A stretch of DNA of 35,562 nt from Elusimicrobiota bacterium. Its GTDB lineage: Bacteria; Elusimicrobiota; UBA8919. Positions 21,762-29,276 of this stretch are shown here, one piece after another. Within the stretch, counting starts at the first letter, position 1; each line of letters starts with the position of its first letter. The notes beneath the pieces are model-generated. The model saw only the letters and a list, made by a program, of their open reading frames with translations, ran no database searches and was not told the origin of the DNA. A program made the translations under genes and the position numbers. The stretch covers positions 1 through 35,562 of the forward strand of contig JBFLWK010000018.1 in assembly GCA_040757695.1 (NCBI GenBank), read 5' to 3'.

Positions 21762-22826
21762 ATGGAAATTTTTGATATTCTAACAACCGCTGTAAAAAAA
21801 GGTGCTTCAGATATCCATATCGTCGTCGGCAAACCGCCAATGTATCGGCTGATTGGTGAAATGAGACCTATTGAGGGCTTTACTGAAATAATCACACCGG
21901 AAGAAGCGAAACGGCTTATCTATTCGCTGCTTTATGACGAGCAAAAACGAAAGTTTGAAGAAACATTAGAACTTGATTGTTCATTCAATATCCCGAATGT
22001 TTCAAGATTTAGAGTAAATGTGCTTATGCATCGGAATGGTATCGGTGCGGTGCTTCGTGTAATTTCTACAAAAATCCCAGCACCAGAACAACTTGGTTTC
22101 CAACAGGTTATTACGAACCTCGCAAATCTACCACGAGGCTTTGTGCTTGTTACAGGTCCAACCGGCAGTGGCAAATCTACAACACTCGCCTGCCTGATAG
22201 ATATCATAAATACAACCCGAAAAGAACATATTCTTACTGTAGAAGACCCAATTGAGTTTATCTATGAATCTAAAGGCTGCATTGTGACACAGCGAGAAGT
22301 AGGACAGCATACACTATCGTTTGCCAGTGCGTTAAAGCATGCACTTCGTGAAGATCCTGATATCGTGCTCGTCGGTGAAATGCGTGATTTAGAGACAATT
22401 GCAGCCGCGATAACAATCGCAGAAACAGGACATCTTGTTTTTGCAACACTCCATACAACTGATGCACCTTCAACCGTAGATAGAATCATTGATGTTTTTC
22501 CACCACACCAGCAACAGCAGGTAAGAATGCAACTTTCTACATCATTACAGGCGGTTATCTCGCAGACACTTATCCCAACCGCGGATGGAATGACCAGAGT
22601 TGCTGCACGAGAAATTATGATTGCTACACCAGCAGTTACAAATCTTATCCGAGAAGGCAAAACACACCAACTATATCAGACAGTAGAAGTAGGCGCAAAA
22701 CAGGGTATGATTTCATTAGATAAAGCACTTGCACAACTTGTAAGAGATGGGAGTATAAAAATAGACGATGCATTGGCAAAAGCGCATAATCCGGAAATGG
22801 TAAAAGCAGCAATTTATGGTAGGTAA
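21762..22826 (+). CDS. pilT: PilT twitching-motility retraction ATPase
   Basis: A 354-residue PilT/VirB11-type ATPase. Walker A is GPTGSGKST. The Asp box TVEDPIEF, the Walker B VLVGEMRD and the His box AETGHLVFATLHT are all present. The C-terminal motif VTNLIREGK corresponds to the PilT AIRNLIRE signature, so this is the more canonical of the pair. It powers type IV pilus disassembly at the inner membrane as a hexamer. GGAGG at 21753-21757 serves ATG 21762; ATG 21759 is in frame but too close. No pilin genes are in this window. Confidence 0.93.
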   Translation: MEIFDILTTAVKKGASDIHIVVGKPPMYRLIGEMRPIEGFTEIITPEEAKRLIYSLLYDEQKRKFEETLELDCSFNIPNVSRFRVNVLMHRNGIGAVLRVISTKIPAPEQLGFQQVITNLANLPRGFVLVTGPTGSGKSTTLACLIDIINTTRKEHILTVEDPIEFIYESKGCIVTQREVGQHTLSFASALKHALREDPDIVLVGEMRDLETIAAAITIAETGHLVFATLHTTDAPSTVDRIIDVFPPHQQQQVRMQLSTSLQAVISQTLIPTADGMTRVAAREIMIATPAVTNLIREGKTHQLYQTVEVGAKQGMISLDKALAQLVRDGSIKIDDALAKAHNPEMVKAAIYGR

Positions 22827-22842
22827 TTGAGCGGAGCGAATT

Positions 22843-23931
22843 ATGAATATTGAAGAACTTCTTAAACTGATGGTTGAAAAAAAGGGAACTGATTTACATC
22901 TTAAGGCAGGACTTCCGCCAATGGTCAGGATACACGGGGATATTGAACCACTGATTGATGGTGTTGAAGTACTAACATCACAAAAAATCAAAGAACTGGT
23001 TTCAAAATATATCGGCTATGGTGAGGAAAAAAAGATTCAGGAAAATAAAGAGTTTGATTTTGCCTGTGAACTTCCAGGTATTGCCAGGTTTCGTGGTGCA
23101 TTATTTATCCAGAAAGGAAATTACGGCTGCGTATTCCGAACTATTCCGACAAAAATCCCGACACTTGAAGACCTGAATCTGCCACCTGTCTTAAAAGAAG
23201 TCGCATCTAATAAACAAGGGCTGATTCTTGTCACAGGACCAACAGGCAGCGGAAAATCTACAACCCAGTCAGCAATCATCAACTATATCAATGACTCATT
23301 CAAAAAAAATATCATCACGATTGAAGACCCGATAGAATATATTCATACAGATAAAAAATCAATAATAAACCAGCGGGAAATTGGTGTTGATACTAATACA
23401 TTCGCAACTGCATTAAAAAGCGCACTCCGTCAAGACCCTGATATAATTCTGGTTGGTGAAATGCGTGACCCGGAAACGATTTCAACTGCGATAACCGCTG
23501 CAGAAACAGGGCATCTCGTAATCTCAACATTGCATACAAATGATACTAAACAAACAATAGACAGAATCATTGATACATTCCCGGCTGAACAGCAATCCCA
23601 AATCAGGTTCCAACTTTCACTGTTTCTTATTGCTGTTATTGCACAACGACTTATAAAACGGAAAGATGGTAGTGGGATGGTTGCAGTTCTGGAAATTATG
23701 GTAAATACACCGTTTATTCGTTCGCTTATTGCTGACAATAAAACAGGCCAGATTTCTAAAGCGATTGAAGACAGCGCATCATTTTACAAAACGCAATCGT
23801 TTAATCAAGCGCTTCTTGCACTTTACAAAGATGATGTAATTACCGTTGAGGAAGCACTCGCTACAAGCAACAATCCATCAGATTTGAAGATACAGATACA
23901 ATCAGTTGATTATGCAAAAAAAGGGGTGTAA
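22843..23931 (+). CDS. PilT/PilU-like retraction ATPase, second copy
   Basis: A 362-residue PilT paralogue directly after the first. Walker A GPTGSGKST, Asp box TIEDPIEY, Walker B VGEMRDPET and His box AETGHLVISTLHTND are intact. The C-terminal motif (FIRSLIADNK) departs more from the PilT signature, so a PilU-like accessory retraction motor is plausible but unproven. It starts 16 bases after the first gene stops, preceded by a GAGCGGAG-type ribosome site. The next gene starts one base after its stop. Confidence 0.9.
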   Translation: MNIEELLKLMVEKKGTDLHLKAGLPPMVRIHGDIEPLIDGVEVLTSQKIKELVSKYIGYGEEKKIQENKEFDFACELPGIARFRGALFIQKGNYGCVFRTIPTKIPTLEDLNLPPVLKEVASNKQGLILVTGPTGSGKSTTQSAIINYINDSFKKNIITIEDPIEYIHTDKKSIINQREIGVDTNTFATALKSALRQDPDIILVGEMRDPETISTAITAAETGHLVISTLHTNDTKQTIDRIIDTFPAEQQSQIRFQLSLFLIAVIAQRLIKRKDGSGMVAVLEIMVNTPFIRSLIADNKTGQISKAIEDSASFYKTQSFNQALLALYKDDVITVEEALATSNNPSDLKIQIQSVDYAKKGV

Positions 23932-23932
23932 A

Positions 23933-24823
23933 ATGAACCTGAAATCAGTAGAAATTTTTAAAGAGCTGGCTGATAATGTATTAGACAATATCACAAAAAT
24001 ACTTGACGAAAAAAAAGTTGAAAAAGATACAGTCATTTTTGAAGAAGGTGAACCTGCGGATGTCTTTTGTCTTATTGCAGAAGGGCAAGTTGAAATTTTT
24101 AAGCGGATTTCAAATACAGAAACAAAAACACTTGCAATTTTTAGCGTCGGTGATTACTTTGGCGAAATGTCACTTTTTGAAGATAAACCAAGAATCGCAT
24201 CAGTTAAAGCAATAGATGATGTAACACTGCTTGTAATAAAGAGAGAAAAATTTTGGGAACTCATACAGAGCGATTTGGATACCGGTATGAGACTCTTATC
24301 AGCAATTATGTCAACAATATTAAGTCGGCTTTCTACTACAAACAGTCATTTAATGCTGCTTTATGATGCTGGAAAAATTATCGCTTCATCAAAAAACTTG
24401 AACCAGATGGCAACTAATATATTCTTAAACCTGAAAAAACATTTCAGAAAATCGGATTCAGGACTGATAGCAGTGTATAACGAATTCACTAACGAACTTG
24501 ATGTCCATTCCTCATTTAATGACGGACAGAATAGAGATACTATTTCATTATCAGATGTTTTTGTTCAGAAAATAATCGGTCAAAAAGAAATAATTGAGAC
24601 CGCTGAAAAATCAGTGATTGCATCTGCATTTTATTTTGAAGACAAATTTCTCGGTTTTGTTGTCTTGAAAAGTAACCAAAAAAACGCATTTAGTGTTAAT
24701 GATTTAATACTTTTATCGTCTGTTGCTTCACTTGTTTCTGTTTCTATAAAAAATATCTCATTTATTGCAGAGGAAGAAGCCAGACGACGACTTAATGAAA
24801 CAAAAAGCCGACAGGGTTTTTGA
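23933..24823 (+). CDS. Cyclic-nucleotide-binding domain protein with GAF-like domain
   Basis: A 296-residue protein. An N-terminal cNMP-binding fold (about 10-130) has the phosphate-binding cassette FGEMSLFEDKPRIASV with its Arg present. A GAF-like domain follows (about 145-290). No DNA-binding helix-turn-helix is evident, so it is probably a sensor or adaptor rather than a CRP-type regulator. It abuts the second pilT, which suggests cyclic-nucleotide input to pilus retraction (inference). ATG 23933 follows the pilT stop; in-frame upstream codons lie inside the pilT gene. Confidence 0.85.
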   Translation: MNLKSVEIFKELADNVLDNITKILDEKKVEKDTVIFEEGEPADVFCLIAEGQVEIFKRISNTETKTLAIFSVGDYFGEMSLFEDKPRIASVKAIDDVTLLVIKREKFWELIQSDLDTGMRLLSAIMSTILSRLSTTNSHLMLLYDAGKIIASSKNLNQMATNIFLNLKKHFRKSDSGLIAVYNEFTNELDVHSSFNDGQNRDTISLSDVFVQKIIGQKEIIETAEKSVIASAFYFEDKFLGFVVLKSNQKNAFSVNDLILLSSVASLVSVSIKNISFIAEEEARRRLNETKSRQGF

Positions 24824-24826
24824 GCT

Positions 24827-25291
24827 ATGTTTGAACTTGGTATTTTACTCAACTTTTTACATTATTTTATAAACAGGTTTTTTGTAATACCAATCGGGTT
24901 TATTGTCGGACTGGGCTGGTGGGGCGCTTTTTTTATTGCGCTTGCAGGCGATATAATTCAGATGTTTGTTTATTTCTATGTGCTTGAAGGTGCGGGTGTG
25001 AATAAAAAATTAGCTATAGTGATAGCAAGAAAATTTCCAACACAGGATAAAGTAGAACGGACAAGAATGGTAAGACGGGTGCGTGGACTTGGATATCTCG
25101 GGATTACTATACTTGCAGCAATGCCTGTTTATTTCGGTGGAATGTATTCCGCAGTGCTTGTCAGCCATTTGATGCATCTCAAAAAACGAAAGTCATACAT
25201 ATTCCTAACAGCAGGTTCAATTATTGGCTCGGCTATTTTGGTTATTGGCTTATCAGTAATATGGGAATTGATAAAATCAGCCATTACATAA
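24827..25291 (+). CDS. Small multidrug-export-family membrane protein
   Basis: A 154-residue protein with about four hydrophobic segments and a basic loop (KFPTQDKVERTRMVRRVR). The pattern GYLGITILAAMPVYFGGMYSAVL resembles the small multi-drug export protein family, whose transport role is poorly established. It starts 4 bases after the cNMP gene and overlaps the CCA-enzyme start by 31 bases. Confidence 0.65.
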   Translation: MFELGILLNFLHYFINRFFVIPIGFIVGLGWWGAFFIALAGDIIQMFVYFYVLEGAGVNKKLAIVIARKFPTQDKVERTRMVRRVRGLGYLGITILAAMPVYFGGMYSAVLVSHLMHLKKRKSYIFLTAGSIIGSAILVIGLSVIWELIKSAIT

Positions 25292-26106
25292 AAGTTGCGC
25301 AACAGATTGAGAAACAATCCAACTGCAAAATTTATATTGTCGGTGGATTTGTTCGCGACAGGTTGCTTAAACTTAACAGCGTTGATTTAGATTTTGTAGT
25401 AGAGGGAACTGGTATAGAGGTTGCAAATAATTTTCATAAAAAGTTGGATGGAAAACTTACAATTTACAAAAAGTTTTTGACCGCTTCGCTAAAGCTAAAA
25501 AACGGTTTTGTCATTGATATAGCAACCGCAAGAACTGAAAAATATCCAAAACCTGCCTCAATGCCATTAGTTCAACCTGCATCACTTAAAGAAGATTTAT
25601 TACGTCGCGATTTCACCATCAATGCCCTCGCTACACCACTTCCGACTTCCGACTTCCGACTTCCGAAAATTATTGATATCTGCAGCGGTCTTGAGGACCT
25701 CAAAAAAAAGCAAATTCGCGTTTTGCATAAAAACAGTTTCAGAGACGACCCTACAAGAATTTTACGAGCAATACGATATGCAAACCGACTTAATTTCAAA
25801 ATAGAAAAAAATACAGAAAAATGGCTGAATACTGCAGTCAAAAAAAATCTGCTGGCGTTAGTTTCAGCACCGCGAGTCCGCGACGAATTCCTTAAAACAC
25901 TTGAAGAAAAAAATGCAAAAGAAATACTATCCGAGTTCAAAAACCAGAAAGTTCTAAAATATATTGACAGCAAGTTGAATATCTCTGCAATTTCTGAAAA
26001 CAAAGAGCACGTCAAAACCCGTATTAAAAAACTCTTATCAAATTACACCAAACAGCAAAAAATAGCATTCTTAAAAAAATTTTGTTTGCCAAAGGCTCGC
26101 AACTGA
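25261..26106 (+). CDS. CCA-adding enzyme/poly(A) polymerase family, unusually short
   Basis: A class-II nucleotidyltransferase head: GGFVRDRLL, then the catalytic DLDF (two Asp), RRDFTINALA and RDDPTRILRAIRYANRL. These enzymes build the CCA end of tRNA or add poly(A). At 281 residues it lacks most of the C-terminal part present in typical members (about 400 or more). It stops 46 bases before the next gene, so the missing part is not nearby in another frame. ACTTCCG x4 encodes PTSDFRLP inside the conserved head. It may be a truncated but active form; the head motifs are intact. Confidence 0.82.
   Translation: MGIDKISHYIKVAQQIEKQSNCKIYIVGGFVRDRLLKLNSVDLDFVVEGTGIEVANNFHKKLDGKLTIYKKFLTASLKLKNGFVIDIATARTEKYPKPASMPLVQPASLKEDLLRRDFTINALATPLPTSDFRLPKIIDICSGLEDLKKKQIRVLHKNSFRDDPTRILRAIRYANRLNFKIEKNTEKWLNTAVKKNLLALVSAPRVRDEFLKTLEEKNAKEILSEFKNQKVLKYIDSKLNISAISENKEHVKTRIKKLLSNYTKQQKIAFLKKFCLPKARN
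25638..25665. repeat. ACTTCCG x4 heptamer array
   Basis: Four exact 7-nt copies in frame within the CCA-enzyme gene, between RRDFTINALA and the next conserved block. It takes the place of a variable loop. Confidence 0.95.
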
Positions 26107-26152
26107 AGATGAGATGAATGGTCGGCTACTTCACTGAACTGTTACAATTTAT

Positions 26153-27049
26153 ATGAAAAATATTAGTGGGCTTAAGTGTATTGAATGTGGAAAAGAATAT
26201 CTTGAAAAAAGGGTGGGGAAGAGTGGTGAAGAAATAAAATATGTCTGCCCTTCCTGTAGCGGAAATTTAGATGTCATCTACAATTATTCTGAGATAAAGA
26301 AAAAATTTACACGGGATACTTTAACTACTGATGAAAATTTTTCTATCTGGCGGTATCTGCCAGTTCTTCCACTTGAATCTGATTTTTTATGTCCAATAAA
26401 CCCATTCCCAAAATTACAAATTGGCTGGACACCTTTATATCGTGCAGAAAACCTTTCAAAAAAATATAGTTTTGTGAACCTGTATCTGAAAGATGATGGA
26501 AAAAATCCGTCTGCATCATTCAAAGACAGGGCAAGTGCAGTAGTTGTAGTAAAAGGGCAAGAACTCGGCGTAAAAACTTTTACAACTGCATCTACTGGTA
26601 ATGCTGGCTGTGCGCTTGCATGTATGTGTGCAAATTTACAACTCCCTTGTGTAATTTTTGTGCCTAAAACAGCGCCTAAAGCGAAAATTGCACAACTGCT
26701 TCTATTTGGTGCTAAAGTAATCGCCGTCAATGGAAGTTATGATGCTGCGTTTGATTTATCACTTAAAGCATCTGACGAGTTCGGCTGGTACTGTCGTTCA
26801 ACTGGTTATAATCCTTATACACGAGAAGGCAAAAAAACCGCCGCATTAGAAATATGTGAACAACTTAAATGGCAAGTACCGGATAAGGTTTTTGTGCCTG
26901 TTGGCGATGGTAACATAATTTCTGGAATCTGGAAGGGTTTCAAAGATTTTTATAATCTGGGCTTTATTGATAAACTTCCGCAACTTGTTGCTGTCCAGTC
27001 AGAAAAATCAAATGCCATCGCAAAGGCGGTTCACGAGTTCACGAGTTAA
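26153..27049 (+). CDS. thrC: Threonine synthase, N-terminal part (frameshifted gene)
   Basis: A PLP-dependent threonine synthase that makes threonine from O-phosphohomoserine. An N-terminal zinc-ribbon (CIECG ... CPSCSG), the PLP lysine motif SASFKDRA and STGNAG are present. The frame ends at AVHEFTS just after the QSEKSNAIAKAV block. The remainder of the protein continues in another frame (27049-27441). The break lies at a duplicated 8-mer, GTTCACGA; with one copy the frame would read straight through (AVHELKIKPVKATT). Either a real frameshift or an assembly/sequencing error. No good ribosome binding site was seen before ATG 26153. Confidence 0.88.
   Translation: MKNISGLKCIECGKEYLEKRVGKSGEEIKYVCPSCSGNLDVIYNYSEIKKKFTRDTLTTDENFSIWRYLPVLPLESDFLCPINPFPKLQIGWTPLYRAENLSKKYSFVNLYLKDDGKNPSASFKDRASAVVVVKGQELGVKTFTTASTGNAGCALACMCANLQLPCVIFVPKTAPKAKIAQLLLFGAKVIAVNGSYDAAFDLSLKASDEFGWYCRSTGYNPYTREGKKTAALEICEQLKWQVPDKVFVPVGDGNIISGIWKGFKDFYNLGFIDKLPQLVAVQSEKSNAIAKAVHEFTS
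27029..27047. repeat. 8-bp tandem duplication GTTCACGA x2 that shifts the frame
   Basis: GTTCACGA GTTCACGA GTT. Removal of one 8-nt unit joins the two halves of threonine synthase in frame. Confidence 0.93.
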
Positions 27050-27099
27050 AAATAAAACCTGTCAAGGCGACGACGCTCGCTGATTCTATTTCAGTTGAT

Positions 27100-27441
27100 A
27101 TGCCTCGCGATGGTGTTGTGGCAGTAAAAGCGGTTTTGGAATCTAACGGGGTTGCAATAGAGGTTTCTGATGCTGAAATTCTTTTGGCAATAAAAGAAAT
27201 TGCAGAAAAGGAAGGTATCTTTTCAGAACCTGCGGCTGCTACAAGTTTTGCTGGTTTTAAAAAATTACGCCAGGAAAACAAAATCAAAAACAATGAAATC
27301 GCTGTTTGTCTTCTTACTGGAAACGGGTTAAAAGATATTGATTCAGCAATGAAAATCGCCGGTGAACCGATTCTTATTAAACCAGAAATAGAAGAAGTAA
27401 AAAAACTGCTTGACAAAAAAAGTAATAATTGTATAATATAG
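27100..27441 (+). CDS. thrC: Threonine synthase, C-terminal part (frameshifted gene)
   Basis: This is the rest of threonine synthase: DGVVAVKAVLES, then EGIFSEPAAATSFAGFKKL and AVCLLTGNGLKD, which match the family's C-terminal third. Matching codons in this frame begin upstream of the first ATG, at about 27049 (KIKPVKATTLADSISVD), so the ATG at 27100 is not a natural start. Alone this piece would lack the PLP lysine. A strong promoter for the next gene lies over its last codons. Confidence 0.85.
   Translation: MPRDGVVAVKAVLESNGVAIEVSDAEILLAIKEIAEKEGIFSEPAAATSFAGFKKLRQENKIKNNEIAVCLLTGNGLKDIDSAMKIAGEPILIKPEIEEVKKLLDKKSNNCII
27410..27437 (+). promoter_or_regulatory. Sigma-70-type promoter for the barrel-protein gene
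   Basis: -35 TTGACA (27410-27415) and -10 TATAAT (27432-27437), both consensus, 16-base spacer. It lies within the last codons of threonine synthase and about 105 bases before the barrel gene. Confidence 0.82.
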
Positions 27442-27547
27442 TAAATTCGTCAAAATCTTATCCGGAAAGGCAGGTGAAAAAAAATCCTCTAAATAACGGA
27501 TATTGATGGATTATCTGCACAAATTTTAATGAATGGAGGAATGATTT
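27442..27547 (+). promoter_or_regulatory. 5' leader with TATCCG/CGGATA stem
   Basis: The leader between the promoter and the barrel-protein start contains TATCCG, then, about 32 bases on, CGGATA. GGAAAGGCAGG and ATCCTC lie between and could pair further. A good ribosome binding site (GGAGG) precedes the ATG. No known riboswitch consensus could be matched by eye. Confidence 0.35.
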
Positions 27548-28141
27548 ATGAGAAAAAAGTTGTTAGTGGTATTGTTGTTGGGATTGGCAGTAGTATCAGT
27601 TATGAAAGCACAAGAGCATAATTCTGCTATCACCACGAATATATTTAATCTATTTATTGCTTTACCAAGCGCAGAATTTGAGACGAAAATCGCAGATAAT
27701 ATGGGATTGTTTGGGTCTCTTCGGTTTGGCAGTTACGAGATTGGTGATTTTAAGACATCTATCTTCGGCGTAAGTGCAGGTGTTGATATCTATCCTGGAA
27801 AATCAGAAGGTATAGAAGGTTTCTATATTGGACCAATGTTGTATCTAAACCAGATGACAGTTACATTTAAGTCAATTGGATATTACGACTATACTGATAT
27901 TTGGAATCCAGTGTATGTTCCTGGCAAAACTGAAGATGTTAGTGGTTCAATGCTTGGTCCGATGTGCAGGATTGGATATCGCTGGGATTGGGGTGGGTTT
28001 GCGTTTTCACCAAGCGCACAACTTGGATTTATAGTGGGCAAGATAGAATCTTCAATAACTGATGCGGCTGGACAGAAAATGGAACTTAAGTACGGTGGGT
28101 TCAGTTTTGGTCTCGGACTGAATATGGGCGTTGCATTCTAA
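27548..28141 (+). CDS. Predicted outer-membrane beta-barrel protein
   Basis: A 197-residue protein with a clear signal peptide (basic start, then VVLLLGLAVVSVMKA, cut probably after AQ at about 21-22). Alternating aromatic/hydrophobic strands rich in Gly follow, and the protein ends in Phe (GLNMGVAF), typical of barrel proteins assembled by BamA. An OmpW/OmpX-size porin-like or structural protein is likely; specific function unknown. It is a single-gene unit with its own consensus promoter, GGAGG ribosome site and strong terminator, so it may be highly expressed. Confidence 0.75.
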   Translation: MRKKLLVVLLLGLAVVSVMKAQEHNSAITTNIFNLFIALPSAEFETKIADNMGLFGSLRFGSYEIGDFKTSIFGVSAGVDIYPGKSEGIEGFYIGPMLYLNQMTVTFKSIGYYDYTDIWNPVYVPGKTEDVSGSMLGPMCRIGYRWDWGGFAFSPSAQLGFIVGKIESSITDAAGQKMELKYGGFSFGLGLNMGVAF

Positions 28142-28164
28142 ATTTGGCTCCATATTATGCATAC

Positions 28165-28198
28165 AAGTAGACGGCATTTAAATGCCGTCTACTTTTTT
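28165..28198 (+). terminator. Strong intrinsic terminator after the barrel-protein gene
   Basis: A perfect palindrome, GTAGACGGCATTT/AAATGCCGTCTAC (28167-28192), followed at once by T6. It starts 26 bases after the stop codon. Confidence 0.9.
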
Positions 28199-28199
28199 C

Positions 28200-28227
28200 T
28201 TGTAATTTTGTAAATTTTTGGTATAAT
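28200..28227 (+). promoter_or_regulatory. Promoter for the DUF2283 region
   Basis: -35-like TTGTAA (28200-28205), 16-base spacer and a consensus -10 TATAAT (28222-28227), directly after the terminator. The small ORF's ATG lies 8 bases beyond the -10. Confidence 0.65.
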
Positions 28228-28235
28228 TATTATCA

Positions 28236-28316
28236 ATGAATATTGTTATCTCAATAAACAAAGTTCCTGTTCGTTTAACTGATGAACGGTGGTTTTATAT
28301 TTCACGTCTGAGATAA
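28236..28316 (+). pseudogene. Remnant of a toxin-like gene (VPVRLTDERW family), 26 codons
   Basis: A short frame reading INKVPVRLTDERWFYISRLR then stop. The pattern VP[IV]RLT[DE]ERW.HI resembles the start of small proteins that often precede DUF2283 genes and are thought to form toxin-antitoxin-like pairs. The family is normally several times longer, so this looks like a 5' remnant. Resemblance is from memory and rests on about 15 residues. Confidence 0.45.
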
Positions 28317-28332
28317 AAAAGGAGGATATTGT

Positions 28333-28578
28333 ATGGCAGAAGCAACATTAACTCAAAGAACATTAGGTCAAATTTCTGACATAGTTCCGTATTTGGTAAA
28401 ATTTCCAGCAAAACATTTTTGGGTAGATTATGACAAAAATGCTGATGTATTGTATATTTCTCTTAACCGTCCCCAAAATGCTACAAATAGTAAGATGCTT
28501 AATAACGGGATATTGTTAAGATATAATAATAGAAAACTTGTTGGTATAACTATTCTTGAAGCATCAAAAAGGAAGTAA
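28333..28578 (+). CDS. DUF2283 family protein
   Basis: An 81-residue protein whose second half, VDYDKNADVLYISL...NNGILLRYNNRKLVGITILEAS, is the DUF2283 pattern. These small proteins are often the partner of a toxin-like gene, and here only a remnant of such a gene is left upstream. AGGAGG precedes the ATG. The stop overlaps the protease start (TAATG), so it may be co-transcribed with it. Confidence 0.8.
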   Translation: MAEATLTQRTLGQISDIVPYLVKFPAKHFWVDYDKNADVLYISLNRPQNATNSKMLNNGILLRYNNRKLVGITILEASKRK

Positions 28579-29222
28579 TGACTATTTCAAATATTGATTG
28601 GATACTTGCGGTGCCATTATTGTTTTTTGCGGTTGTTGTGCATGAATGCTGTCATGGTTATGTCGCTTATTTATGTGGTGATGATACTGCAAAACTTTCA
28701 GGTCGGCTGACACTGAACCCACTGCCACATATAGACCCGATAGGCACGGTAATTCTACCGATACTTTTGATACTGATTCGTGCACCTGTTTTAGTTGGCT
28801 GGGCGAAACCGGTGCCAATAAATCCGTATCGGCTGAATAATCCTGTAAAAGATATGGCAAAAATTGGTGCGGCTGGTCCGGTATCTAATTTTTGTCTTGC
28901 TGTGCTTTCTGCACTTATTATCTGGCTGTTTAAGATAACCGGTGTTGACCCCTATACACCACTAAATAATCTTATCATAAAACTGCTGTATATGAATGTT
29001 CAGATAAATCTGGTGCTCGGTGTGTTTAATCTGGTTCCAGTCCCGCCTTTAGATGGCTCAAGAATAATTTCAGCATTTTTACCAACTGAAATTGCATATA
29101 AATATAATCAACTTGAACGGTTTGGAATTTTTATAATATTTATTCTTTTATCATTCGGCTTTCTTGATTTTCTCTGGATGATTGTCGCAATTTTACAGAA
29201 ACTGCTTTTTATGGGAGTGTAA
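28578..29222 (+). CDS. Site-2 protease family (M50) membrane metalloprotease
   Basis: A 214-residue polytopic protein with the zinc motif HECCH (22-26, HExxH) in the first membrane segment. The second zinc-ligand motif, NLVPVPPLDGSR, lies near 155-166. GRLTLNPLPHIDPIGT is a common M50 motif. There is no PDZ domain, so it belongs to the short class typical of many bacteria. It would cleave membrane-embedded substrates; the substrate is unknown. It overlaps the DUF2283 stop by one base. Confidence 0.9.
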   Translation: MTISNIDWILAVPLLFFAVVVHECCHGYVAYLCGDDTAKLSGRLTLNPLPHIDPIGTVILPILLILIRAPVLVGWAKPVPINPYRLNNPVKDMAKIGAAGPVSNFCLAVLSALIIWLFKITGVDPYTPLNNLIIKLLYMNVQINLVLGVFNLVPVPPLDGSRIISAFLPTEIAYKYNQLERFGIFIIFILLSFGFLDFLWMIVAILQKLLFMGV

Positions 29223-29228
29223 ATTAAA

Positions 29229-29264
29229 TCAATTAAAAGTTAAAAATTAAAAATTAAAAATTTA
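29229..29264. repeat. ATTAAAA-type heptamer run before trpS
   Basis: Tandem TTAAAAA/ATTAAAA words between the protease and trpS. Similar AT-only runs encode the C-terminus of the cyclophilin (19858-19888). Confidence 0.6.
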
Positions 29265-29276
29265 AGGATAAATTTT

